A stretch of 64,000 nt of DNA from Ciona savignyi (Eukaryota; Chordata; Ascidiacea; Phlebobranchia; Cionidae): contig CH003035.1 of assembly GCA_000149265.1 (NCBI GenBank), positions 842,415 to 906,414 of the forward strand, in the 5' to 3' direction. Made by a program: the position numbers and the translations under genes. This document shows, piece after piece, positions 37,401-46,562 of the stretch. The notes under the pieces were generated by a model. It saw nothing but the letters and a program-made list of their open reading frames with translations. It made no database searches and was not told the origin of the DNA. Positions within the stretch are counted from its first letter, which is position 1. Each line of letters begins with the position of its first letter.

Positions 37401-40400
37401 TGAGAATAGAAGTTCACTGTCCAATGAAGATGATATGCTTAACTGCAATCTTAGAGATAAAAGTATCATCCGAAAAAGAAATTTATCGCTGTCTAATTCT
37501 TACTTAAACCTAAAGCAGAGTGAAGCATATGTTGCTACAAAGATAACATTACCACAACACCGACAATACCACACTGTTGCAAGTCCGTCAAGGCTTTCGA
37601 AATTGCTGCGTAAAGCTGCGAGACATCGTCAGTTATCCCCTTTGTCATCCCCGAAGTACCACGTCACATCAGCAGATTCGCATCAGTATTCCAATCGAAG
37701 AACGGCGAGTGTAGGAGGTACTTTCTTCAACCCTGTATATGGTGAGGTTGATGATGACAATTTATTAGAAGAAGATGTCTTTTCTCTTCCCCCACCTAAC
37801 ACCATGAAAGACGACACAAATATAAACGACTTTCCATTCCCGAGTCCCCCGCCAGAGTTTACTGAGGATTGTGACAGAACCTTCGACTGTGATTTAGAAT
37901 CTACTTTCACAGATGAAACTTCCAAACAAACTACAAGTTTCGAACTAAATAATCAAGAATCTTTTAATATAACTGAAAGAGTAAAATCAGCATCAAATGA
38001 ACGTAACATTTCAAACGGCATGTACATGAACTATGATGACAGCCCAGTGACGTTAAGAAACAATTCAGGAAACTGCTCTTCCAAGGTATCACAATTGACA
38101 CCACCAGAGCAGAGTGATCATGTGAACAAAAGATCTTCGTGGCTGTATGCAAACATTCACATTCCCGAGATAGAAGATTCACCGCACTGTGGCCCAATTA
38201 TTGGACGCGATCTTCCAACTTATGAAAATATGTCTGAAAATTGCCGAAGAAACAGCGTTCAGCTGCCATTAAAAGCGCCGGGAATTACAGTTCCGAAAAT
38301 AGTCGTCACCAATTCCCCAAAACCGGACCACAAAAGTTTAATTCGTAAAAAAAGCAACTCGCTAAGATCTGCCATGGCGATTTCCGAAGGTCGAATTCTC
38401 AGTGATGCCAGCTCAAACTTATATTGCAGCATCACTGGTTCTGAGTCCGAGGGTGATTATGTGAACTATGAGTCGTTTTACCAAACGCCAAAGTCCAAAT
38501 CTGCATCTTGTTCTCCGGAAGAACAGAGAAAGAATACTGAGTACGAAGAGCTGGACGCTGCATCACTTTTACCGAAAAACGTTTCAAAATTAGACCTCGA
38601 TATCGATGGCTATTTTTCGTCACTCGGCAGAAAAAAACTCTCCCCTAGACACTTTTCAAAGTTCTTGCAGTCACCCAAACTACCAAGATTCAAAAAAAGA
38701 AATTGTGCAAGCCCGCAGAAACACGAGAAAACCCACACAAGAAATAGTGGGATTTGTCCTAATTCTAATTCAAATAACAGTTCAGAAATGTCATCATTGG
38801 CATCATCGGTAAGGTCCATGGATTTCAATGTATCCAGTTCACACACCAGCAGCCCGTTTGAATCAAGCAGCCAGTTATTTAAATCTGTCAACTCTATACC
38901 GAATATTAAAAGCTCAGTGTCTGGTGTCTTTGCGCCGTACTACGCTTCTCTCCCGAGACATTTTGGAAAGAAAAAGAAAAAGGTGAGGAGAGCGCAAGAG
39001 ATATCCGTCCCGCTGACAGAGTGCCTCTCAAATCCCACGGCAGCCTTCCAACTCAAGTTGGCCAAAAGCTTCCAGGCACCTGAAGAGCGGCTGGACATGA
39101 TTTCAGCTTTCATCAACAAAGACCCGATACAGAGTGTGGGATTAATCGAAGACAGTGAGCAGGTCGCAAAGAAACTGCCTCTTTCCAAGTCACTCTCCAC
39201 AACAAGTATATTCTCAGGGATGACCAAAGTTCTTAAGCTCAATAGAATAAAACCAAAACCAGGTATGTTAAGTTCGGTAGTCAGTATTAATAGTTTAATT
39301 ATTAAACCTTAAAACGCTTGAGCAAAAGAAGTAAATCTTAAAACGCTTAACAAAAAATTATGTTCTGTGTTTAAAGTATCTAGATAGTTACAGTGACCAA
39401 GGCTTTTGTGTTTTGTTAATTCAATTTTGGTTTATTAATCAAACTTTTAAACTTATGACAGTTTGGTATGTTTTTCTTTTCTTCTCATGGTCTGAATGTA
39501 TTGCAGAACTTTCCTTAAATGTTTAGTTGATATTTTTGAAAGTTTTTGATTATTTAACCATAGCCACATTGAACTAACATTTACCAGCATAGTATACAAA
39601 TTTTCTTGGGGGTTATCAGTACATTTTTACCAAATGAGGTTTTTAATCACCCTTTTGTAGCTTTAAACTTTAAAACCAGCGTTATTTTTGGTTATGTTTT
39701 TTAGTAAACAGGCACCGCTTTTTGATGTATCAAACTATCAAAGCTTTAAACCGGTATTAGTCCATCCTCAATTACAATTTCTCTCCGCACCTCAAAGTCA
39801 ATAATTCCGTTCAAGCTGGTCCACAGGGAAGGAATTCCCACTTCAGCTCATATTATCTCGGTTTCCTTCACCTTCAATACATCAACCCTCTGCCTCATTG
39901 ACCTTTATCATTAGCCCATTTCACAAACAAAATCATTGAAACCTGAAATCATATTCGCTCTCATAATATGAAATGTTTCACGCGATTATGTTTTTAATAA
40001 TATTTTAGTTTTTACTCTATTTTTAATTTAGTTTCCTGCAATATCATATATTTATGATATTCTCTTGTTCACAATATGATATATTTTATGATATCAATTT
40101 TTCTATATTTGAAATATTTCTTATCAATTTTCACAATATTTCATATTTTAGTTTTCATAATATCATATTCATGATGTATCTATTTTCCACGTCATAATTA
40201 TCATAATATCATAGTGTTGCACAAACTTAAGCTTTATTTGTATTTTTATTCAGTGCTGATAGCTTATTAAAATAACATGGATAAACACACTGGTTAACTG
40301 CACATTTTGACAATAATTCCACAAAATTTTTTTCATGCATTCTGCATGCAAATAAGCACTACAACCAAAGTCCAGAATTATTCAACGAGTTCTCAAAAAG

Positions 40401-43400
40401 TTTTTTTTTAAATCTATTTTTCTCCTACAAAGTTTAGGTTTACACCCCATTTTGTGCAACCCTAGATATCCCATTTCATTTTCATGACTTCATGCATTCA
40501 TTGTAGCCAAGATAAACAGGGTGAGCTCTGTTAGGAGCCCAAACTCTGCTTTACCAAATGCTCCTGCAGGTATAGAGGAATGTAATGATCATGCATGTTG
40601 AATGGTGAAACTGGTGTATTCAAATCTGAACATCCGTGTACTATTTTGTTATAACAACTTGCATAATATTCAATGTGTAAAGCACTGTCTGTATTGGATT
40701 TTTTCCTTTTTTTAGTTTTTTTTTAAGTTATGCTCTATAGTAGTCCCTTTTACACAAGTACCAGATAGCAAGGTTTAAGTTTCATTATATAATGAAGTTT
40801 CATAACAATAATTATGACTTAATAATCAATTAAATACGTAAATGAGGACCTTGCTTGCTGCCTAAAGACGTTAACTGATATTTAATAAAAGAGCCATGCT
40901 TTTCGAGAGCATAGTGTTCACGTTGTCAACCTAAATCTGAATCCAAATATTATTTTTGCAACTTGAAATCGGAATGGATTTTTGGTGTCATTTTCTCTTT
41001 GTTGTTGCTGAATTGTTGTAATGCTTTTTTAACTCTTGTGTGCTAGTAAATGTTTACACTCTGTTTAACTATGCCTAATAGTGAAAGTGATTTGATTGCT
41101 TGGTGATGCTGTAGGTGATTTTACTTTACTAACAAGAAACAATCTGTCTCCTAGAAACTACTTTACTTTCATTAACAAAACAAAAATCTTGGTGAAAATG
41201 CAAACTTTTTATTTTTATTTTGTGACTGCAAAATAGTGGTGTTGCTAACTGTAACCTTTTCTTAAGCATTAAATGCATGCAAGTAAGTTTTCCTGTTTCG
41301 GTATAAGACATACCTATATTTATATCAAAGACAATGTAATTCGAATCTTGAAGTAGAAATCACCTCTTGAAAAATAGAGGCAAAAATCACAACCAGGGGA
41401 AGTAAATGGCTTCTGTAAAACCAAGATTCAGATTTAACTTGTTTCACAATCAGGGCACTTAAATGACTTTATGACTTTTTCTGTAAAACCCAGATTCAGA
41501 TTAGAACTTGTTTTACAGCTGTTCAGCACCAGCAACACCCATCCTACAATCATCCAAGTCCACAACCCCACGCTCCACCTGAGATCAATCTGCACCGGTA
41601 TGTTCATCGATGTTTCATGGAACATTTCTTTTCGTTTTGACAAAACGTCTGTTTTGAAATTTTAATTGTGATGTTTTTGCTTTTATATATTGTCGAGTCT
41701 TTTTACCTGTGTCCTGTACCTGACTTTTACCTGACAGATTGTATATATTATAATAATCAAAGATCTTTATTCTATTTTTAATGTATGTTGATCTTAAAAT
41801 TTATTTCCTCTTTAGGCTCTTTTATGTTTTTTTCTGGTTTTACAATGCTGCTTTTAATAAAAACAGTAAATACTAATAACTGATATGTAAATAATCTATT
41901 TATTATGTTAAAATGGACACGATGATAATTTAATGCAACTATACACTTTTACACCATATGCAGGTGGATGATGGGAAAAAGTCTAAGAAAGGGAAAAAGG
42001 GAAAGAAGGGAAAACTGACAAAGGCCGACATTAGCATGCCATCTGGATTCAAGTAAGTTATCAACTTTATAGAGATGTGATTGTTGGGAGTGGAAATTGC
42101 ACTTCTCGAGTTTACAAATACTCTATACTGGGACATACCTTAAACAATGATTTGATGCAGTTTTGTACTTCAATAGCTCCTTATAATAAGGAAAACAAAA
42201 CCTAAACACATTGGTGTTTTCCAGTTGATTAAGCATAATTTTAAGGGTTCCGTGGGATGCATTTTAAAAGGCAGGGATGCATTTTGCGCTTAATAGCTAA
42301 CCTATAAAGAAAAACAAATGGTTTGCCAGCATGTTACTGTCTGTATGGATGCTCTTTGGTCCCGGTGGGCCAAGTTATTTGCACAAGATATTTCTACAAG
42401 TAAGAAATTACTGCTTTCTAAAGGCCAGTATTCAAATGACATGTTGTAGAATGATAACTATGTCATCATGGTCCAAGTTATTTGCACAATACACTTATTA
42501 TTTCAACGAGCATGTAATTATGTATGTCAAAAGGCCAGTATTAGAATTTGATTCCATCGTAATATGTGAGCTTTCTCCTCCTGGGCTTATTTACACAAGA
42601 TAATTATACAAGTTCTGTTCTTTCAGGCATGTTGGACACGTGGGCTGGGATCCCAACAAGGGATTCGATGTAAGTACATCTTAAATTAACTGTTGTTGAT
42701 AGAGAATTCAACTAGGCGTCTGTGCCGATTAATAACAATGTGTTTTGATGTTATATAATTATAAATATTTTTAAAAACGGACACAACTTAATCTTGGGTT
42801 ATGTATTGAAGAATTACACAATGACGAAAAAAATATATAAGACAAAAAAATCTTACTGATTGAATTCAAATGATTAGAGGCTCTTCTGTTAAAAAGTCCA
42901 ATGCTATTATTTCCCAACGTTTTATCAAACTATACTTTTTTATCCTACAGTCTGGTGATGTTGGACTTATACAGTATCAAGACATCAGTAAAAATAAATT
43001 TTAATATTTTCACCAAAAAAATCCTCTATCTTTTTGTATCATCCCTAGCAGCTAAACTAATACTTTTTCTCTAGTGGTTATTATTTGTTGTTTCTTTAAG
43101 TCTTTAAAGAGTTTGGCACGATAAATAAAAAGGAAAATATCGCTACACATCAGACAAGGCTATATGTTTGATATGCAGACAATATCCGCTGATCGAAAGT
43201 TATCTTTATTTACTTTGTCCACTTAGCGTCTACTAATTCGACTTTTTCGTCGTACTTTCCAATTTTTAACCAAGTTGTAAAATTTCAGACGGACAACATG
43301 GACCCGGACGTGAAGGAATTGTTCAAGAGCGCCGGAGTGACCGAGGACGACATGCAGGACAAGGAGAAAGCTCAGTTCATCTACGACTTCATCGAGCAGC

Positions 43401-46400
43401 GAGGAGGCATCGACGCAATCAAGAAGTGAGATTTCGTTTTTGAATGTTGACCTGAATGAGGAAATGATAATCAACTTGGTTGATCAAGAGTAAAGAATTT
43501 GATTCAGAAGTGTCAGTTGGCAATGCATAAAAACCACACTGCTTAGTTAAACTTGTTGCCAACATGCTTGCTTTAAGACATAAATATTCTATTTGTAGGT
43601 TATTTACATACTGGACTGGGTACAATCTGCATATTATGCGGTTAAAACATTCACCATGCAATCAATTTTGGTATTTCTTTTTTTAATTATAGTCACTGTA
43701 CTAAAATGTACTCTACAAGTCACTGTAGTCCAGGGGTTCTTAACCAGGGGTAAATTTTACCGATTGAAGGGGTAAAAAAAACGAAAATATTTGCTTTACT
43801 TTTCTTGACAAAGGGCCACCAAGAAGATGGGGGTAAATTATACTTTTTTCATTCGGAAAGGGGTAAACGAGACAAAAAAGGTTAAGAACCCCTGCTGTAG
43901 TCACTGTACAAATATTTGTAACCGCACTCAGGGATCAGAGCAGAGATGGATGTTTGCTTTCCACCCCCACCACCACAAGGAAAACGGGCCCCCTCCTTCC
44001 CCGCGTACGGTGAAAACGGACTCCCCTCCTCCCTCGACGGAAAAGAAACCCCTCGAACCCTGCACCCCCTTCGATCGAAAAACAACCCCCCCTCCACCCC
44101 CGCCGGATCGTAGTAACCGTCAACCCCCACCCCCGCAACACCGCGCTGCGATGCCACCTCCCCCACCTGGGCAGAGAGTGAGCCAACCACCGATACCACG
44201 AGGAGTGCCGGCCCCCCCACCCCCTCCTTCAGCTTCCGCCCCACCACCCCCGCCCCCACCCATGGCACCACCCCCATCTGCAGGGGCTCCACCACCCCCA
44301 CCCCCATTGCTATCCAATGCGCCCCCGCCCCCACCCATGGCATCAGGTGGAGGTAGAGGTGCATTGCTGGACCAAATAAGAAGCGGGGTAAGCAATACAC
44401 TGTGAACTAAGATTCTAATTTACGGTGTAACTTAGGTCATGGACAGAGCAAAGGATTCTTGTTTTCCACACCTTTTAAAGCAAATATCAATCTTTTGTAA
44501 AAGTTTTTTTTTTTATGCTAAAACTCAATAACCAATAGCTTATTAACTAAGTGCTACTAATGAGCCATTTTCAACATTAACCTTCTAAAAATTCGTTCCC
44601 TTTTTAGTATCCTTGACAACTTTGTAACAGCGTCCTTGTTTTCCCCATCAGACTGGATTGAAGTCGGCCGCGGATCGTCCAGTGGAAAGTGCTCCCTCTG
44701 GTGGTGGTGGACGCGGTGATTTGTTGGCCGCCATCAGGTCGACGGGGGGAATAGGAGCATTGAAATCGGTAAGTGTGGTTTTAAGTAAAAGTATTTTCTG
44801 ATATTGATACCAGCCTGCAACAGTTCTGCATGTTTATTGCTTACAGTAGCTCCATTGTGGAAATATCAGATTTTTATTTACTGGTTTTATATCTCAGTGC
44901 TAACACAGCAACTTATTTTTTCGTCAATATTTTATTTTTTCGTCACTATTTTTCAACTTATTTTTTCGTCACTATACAGTAGCTCCATTGTGGAAATATC
45001 AGATTTTCATTTACAGGTTCTAAATCTCAGTGCAAACACAGCAACTGATTTTTGCGTCACTATTTTGTATTATTAGCAAGCACTGCTGTGCATTCAGCCT
45101 TTTAATGCCATGAAATTAGCTAACCGTGGTAGTGCTATAAATTTGGAATTATTTGTAGTAAATGGGCGGTTAATATATTGCAAGAGAGCAAAGAAACCCT
45201 TTAAAACAAAATGTTTATCTTTTCAAAAAAAAATTTAGATCAATATTTCGTTAATGAGCTCTTTACTTGATGTAGGGTGTTTTTAGTGTTATGCAAGGAA
45301 CCTGGCTAGATAGACCAGGGTATAAGGACTAAAAGTCGTTACAAGCAGTTGTTTCGACCTTCACTTTTGTCACTTTATGCACAAATGTGTCCATGGCAAT
45401 AGGAAAGGATAGGGATAGGATATTCATGTTTATCCCCGTGAATGGAAAAACCAAGGGGGTTAACATACGGGCAATCGTCAGATCACCTCGCGCCCATCGT
45501 CGGGTTACCGGAGCTATTGCAGTGTGTTGTATATGATAGACACGTCCTTCAATTTGGTAGAGACCATTATTATGCTGAATTCCGGCAATGTCCCTAAAGT
45601 GCCTTGTCCAAGGACACAACCGACTTGCTAGCGACCAGTTTCGCACCTGCAACCTTTCGATTGAAAAGGCGACGCACTTAACCACTAGACCAACCGGCCG
45701 GATAATCTGAACAGTGACTTCTGTGATAAAAAATCCTTGTATAAAAGTTTTGAAAAGTGACTAATATCCCAGTAGGGAGAAAACATGTTTGACGTACTTG
45801 TTTTTTACAGGTGTCGCATGAAGTAGAGAAGCCTNNNNNNNNNNNNNNNNNNNNNNNNNNNNNNNNNNNNNNNNNNNNNNNNNNNNNNNNNNNNNNNNNN
45901 NNNNNNNNNNNNNNNNNNNNNNNNNNNNNNNNNNACAGGTGTCGCACGAAGTAGAAAAGCCTCCACCTGCGCAAGTGGAAGAAGAGGGCTCGCGGGAGCG
46001 CTTGCCCGTGCTCTCATGAAACGAGAGAACGCAATCCATTCAGGTTAGTTTGCGTTTGTATTTTCACTCTCAAGGTGCTCCAGAGGATTTGGTGATAAAC
46101 CTGTTGGGTGTAAAGAAAATTGAAACCAACTATTTTTAGTTGACGACGTTTTTCAAAAATGTACAAGGACAGGATATGATATTTATCTTTATCCTAGTGA
46201 ATGAAAAAAACGAGGGCGTTAACACACGAGCAATCGTCAGATCAGTCGCGCCCACCGCCGGGTTACCGGAGCTATTGCAGTGTGTTGTATATGATAGACA
46301 CGTTCCTTCAATTTAGAAGATCCTGTTAATCCGCTGGGTTCAAACACAAGTGTGAAAGGTAGCATTTTGCTGTGGTCTATTATTGCGAATTTCTAACTGT

Positions 46401-46562
46401 TTTAAACTCCTTAAAAATCGCGCGCCCCAAGTCAACAAATTGGGTGTACAATATTCAAGATTAAAATTTGGTTCGAATGAGAAATGATTCGGAAATATTT
46501 TCTTAGATTCAGACGACGACTCAAATGAAGATTTCGATGATGAAGAAGAATGGTCTGATTAG
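28467..46562 (+). CDS. was: WASP/N-WASP actin nucleation-promoting factor
   Basis: WASP proteins link Cdc42 and membrane signals to Arp2/3-driven actin assembly. The WH1 domain is in four exons: 28467-28580, 28703-28840, 29325-29411 and 29691-29790 (KWQKRCTGV-CFVKDNP, LWEQELYN-like IWEQELYN, SYFHTF). After an 11.7 kb intron come 41519-41597 (Pro/His-rich, ending APPEINLH), a possible 10-nt microexon (41817-41826), 41964-42052 (basic KKGKKGKKG), 42627-42669 and 43289-43425. The CRIB motif ISMPSGFKHVGHVG crosses exons, and the GTPase-binding region follows. The polyproline exon (about 43946-44387) ends in the first WH2 (ALLDQIRSG). 44652-44768 has a second WH2-like segment (DLLAAIRS). 45939-46043 has the central helix, and 46507-46562 the acidic tail with its Trp (EEEWSD). 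Problems: an N gap with a duplicated exon start, an apparent one-base loss near 45980, and an ill-defined acceptor for the polyproline exon. Confidence 0.92.
32038..32188. mobile_element. Complete short MITE, GGTGCCTCTAAATACTACAGGA family
   Basis: The left end GGGTGCCTCTAAATACTACA and right end TGTAGTATTTAGAGGTAAC are inverted repeats. Subterminal GCTTGGAGC / GCTTGGATC units are repeated in tandem at the left and as GATCCAAGCGCTCC at the right. The centre has the CTAACCCTGTCCCAAACA segment shared by all copies. At 151 bp it is shorter than the 51 kb copy. A T-rich flank on both sides hides the target duplication. Confidence 0.8.
33186..33301 (+). repeat. Short direct repeat, about 2.5 copies of a 58-60 bp unit
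   Basis: TGTGGATTTCCCC...ATCCGATG...AACTCTCCAGAATGGATTTCCCC...ATCTGGCC...AACTCTCCAATGTGGATTTC. Each unit holds the words GGATTTCCCC and AACTCTCCA with diverged spacers. It is in WASP intron 4 and its function is unknown. Confidence 0.6.
35182..35190 (+). promoter_or_regulatory. TATA box of the gene nested in WASP intron 4
   Basis: TATATAAAG within CCCTATATAAAGGGGA is a consensus TATA box. A start about 30 bp downstream (near 35212) would give a short first exon. A good donor follows at 35513 (AGG|GTGAGT) and an acceptor at 35790 before the giant exon. Confidence 0.5.
35791..39312 (+). CDS. Giant Ser-rich exon nested in WASP intron 4, unknown function
   Basis: The open frame of about 1,170 codons is on the same strand as WASP. 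Acceptor-like GAGACTAG precedes 35791 and the first in-frame ATG is at 35857. A small upstream exon, 35459-35512 (18 codons from an ATG), would join in phase 0. The protein is hydrophilic and rich in Ser, Asn and Lys, with basic patches (PVRRRRLSS, KKKKKVRRAQE), a basic helix around YKRAMEAYRKSAQRAKAKA, Pro motifs (SLPPPNTM, FPSPPPEF) and Tyr motifs (YENMS, YEELD). That suggests a cytoplasmic scaffold or signalling adaptor, but I recognise no domain. At 39262 there is a strong donor (CAG|GTATGT, phase 1). Three ends are possible: read-through to 39312, a short exon at 39507-39526 ending SLNV, or splicing to the WASP exon at 41519. Codon use looks truly coding. Confidence 0.75.
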   Translation, partial: VFLEDSHESLISFGPACFKTRIMTTIVSSFISYDMQTLHGQSYNDHCSVNSDEQGSDYSLSDIEDGLSSTASSVVKVMKWPCGVKINGAATDASVLENIKHKKLCRSQNPVRRRRLSSGSSRKSNSSRRNSTHQLPAEETMRFGVQQIAHLFENIPNKKRILKKSMTLDIQNQNSGFMAKICEQNAEMQDSATTPKYTRLCDNLYQSPIRQKSSITRLRIAFPSPSHLDVIRTRSQSYSAVLDSPRSRCSSVLSTSSLKMDSDAAESNVSDEGGSAKSVRQWKHYKRAMEAYRKSAQRAKAKADAAKQGSTNNDSPLHSQSIFERGSIYDLWDDRSHSSTPNAENESVNTDLCSELDSSHYSDDYPIWTGNSPCSPSIREWNNAVEESNHLSLDYRSLLRSPKAKNGLLMPQSVAQQHQIIKSNFRKSMEPDSITDIDALMMEFDEKVSSKDDEDCTTDRRTSSSSAPHSNSKPNSPSCEYSSEKIVWPEYEKLIKAKSEACQYPRSSFKMRMAALEKKGQKLSCSKHDEEVNDIDCENRSSLSNEDDMLNCNLRDKSIIRKRNLSLSNSYLNLKQSEAYVATKITLPQHRQYHTVASPSRLSKLLRKAARHRQLSPLSSPKYHVTSADSHQYSNRRTASVGGTFFNPVYGEVDDDNLLEEDVFSLPPPNTMKDDTNINDFPFPSPPPEFTEDCDRTFDCDLESTFTDETSKQTTSFELNNQESFNITERVKSASNERNISNGMYMNYDDSPVTLRNNSGNCSSKVSQLTPPEQSDHVNKRSSWLYANIHIPEIEDSPHCGPIIGRDLPTYENMSENCRRNSVQLPLKAPGITVPKIVVTNSPKPDHKSLIRKKSNSLRSAMAISEGRILSDASSNLYCSITGSESEGDYVNYESFYQTPKSKSASCSPEEQRKNTEYEELDAASLLPKNVSKLDLDIDGYFSSLGRKKLSPRHFSKFLQSPKLPRFKKRNCASPQKHEKTHTRNSGICPNSNSNNSSEMSSLASSVRSMDFNVSSSHTSSPFESSSQLFKSVNSIPNIKSSVSGVFAPYYASLPRHFGKKKKKVRRAQEISVPLTECLSNPTAAFQLKLAKSFQAPEERLDMISAFINKDPIQSVGLIEDSEQVAKKLPLSKSLSTTSIFSGMTKVLKLNRIKPKPGMLSSVVSINSLIIKP
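39527..41518. other. Later part of WASP intron 4
   Basis: At 39955-40215 there is a cluster of imperfect ATAATATCATA / TATGATAT words, an AT-rich palindromic stretch. No coding exon recognised. Confidence 0.4.
42345..42600 (+). repeat. Imperfect tandem duplication in WASP intron
   Basis: Two and a bit copies of a unit of roughly 110 bp contain CCAAGTTATTTGCACAAGATA (second copy CCAAGTTATTTGCACAATACA) and later AAAGGCCAGTATT. A third trace reads GGGCTTATTTACACAAGATA. The unit is flanked by similar TACAAGT... ends. No function is evident. Confidence 0.6.
43731..43894. mobile_element. 164-bp hAT MITE with perfect 8-bp target duplication
   Basis: Ends CAGGGGTTCTTAACC and GGTTAAGAACCCCTG are exact inverted repeats. 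The 8-bp CTGTAGTC occurs at 43723-43730 and 43895-43902. The internal sequence contains inverted GGGGTAAA motifs. The copy sits in a WASP intron about 50 bp before the polyproline exon, which may explain that exon's weak acceptor context. Confidence 0.92.
44845..45065 (+). repeat. Tandem duplication of about 130 bp in WASP intron
   Basis: Both copies begin CAGTAGCTCCATTGTGGAAA and continue ATATCAGATTTT-ATTTAC-GGTT-TA-ATCTCAGTGC. They end in ACACAGCAACT followed by TTTTTCGTCACTATTTT-type units. The second copy starts near 44978. The first copy also has an internal TTATTTTTTCGTCACTAT repeat. Confidence 0.75.
45406..45703 (-). mobile_element. tRNA-derived SINE, full length, WASP intron
   Basis: A minus-strand copy from the tail GATAGGGATAGGATATTCAT to the head complement CTAGACCAACCGGCCGG. 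It is one of the best-preserved members. It lies about 110 bp before the duplicated exon start next to the assembly gap. Confidence 0.85.
45811..46043 (+). other. Assembly gap with duplicated WASP exon start
   Basis: TTACAG plus GTGTCGCATGAAGTAGAGAA (45811 onward) runs into 100 N (45835-45934). The same exon then restarts at 45939 as GTGTCGCACGAAGTAGAAAA. The two starts differ at a few bases, as two haplotypes or two tandem exons would. A gap of exactly 100 N is usually a placeholder. Reading from 45939 in the incoming frame hits a stop at 46015-46017, but a one-base shift near 45980 restores the conserved segment GALARALMKRENAIHS and the correct outgoing phase. Confidence 0.8.
46171..46350 (-). 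mobile_element. tRNA-derived SINE, 3' part only, last WASP intron
   Basis: Tail and body are present (TTTATCCTAGTGAATG, CAATCGTCAGATCAG, ATGATAGACACGTTCCTTC, AATCCGCTGGGTTCA). The tRNA-like head is lacking, which is the usual 5' truncation of a retroposed copy. Confidence 0.75.

Noticed and set aside
43882..44400. Gly-rich minus-strand open frames opposite the WASP polyproline exon
   Set aside because: They are antisense shadows of CCN-rich proline codons (GGN on the other strand).
45678..46039. Minus-strand open frames running through the N gap
   Set aside because: They are created by translating N as unknown residues and oppose the WASP exon.
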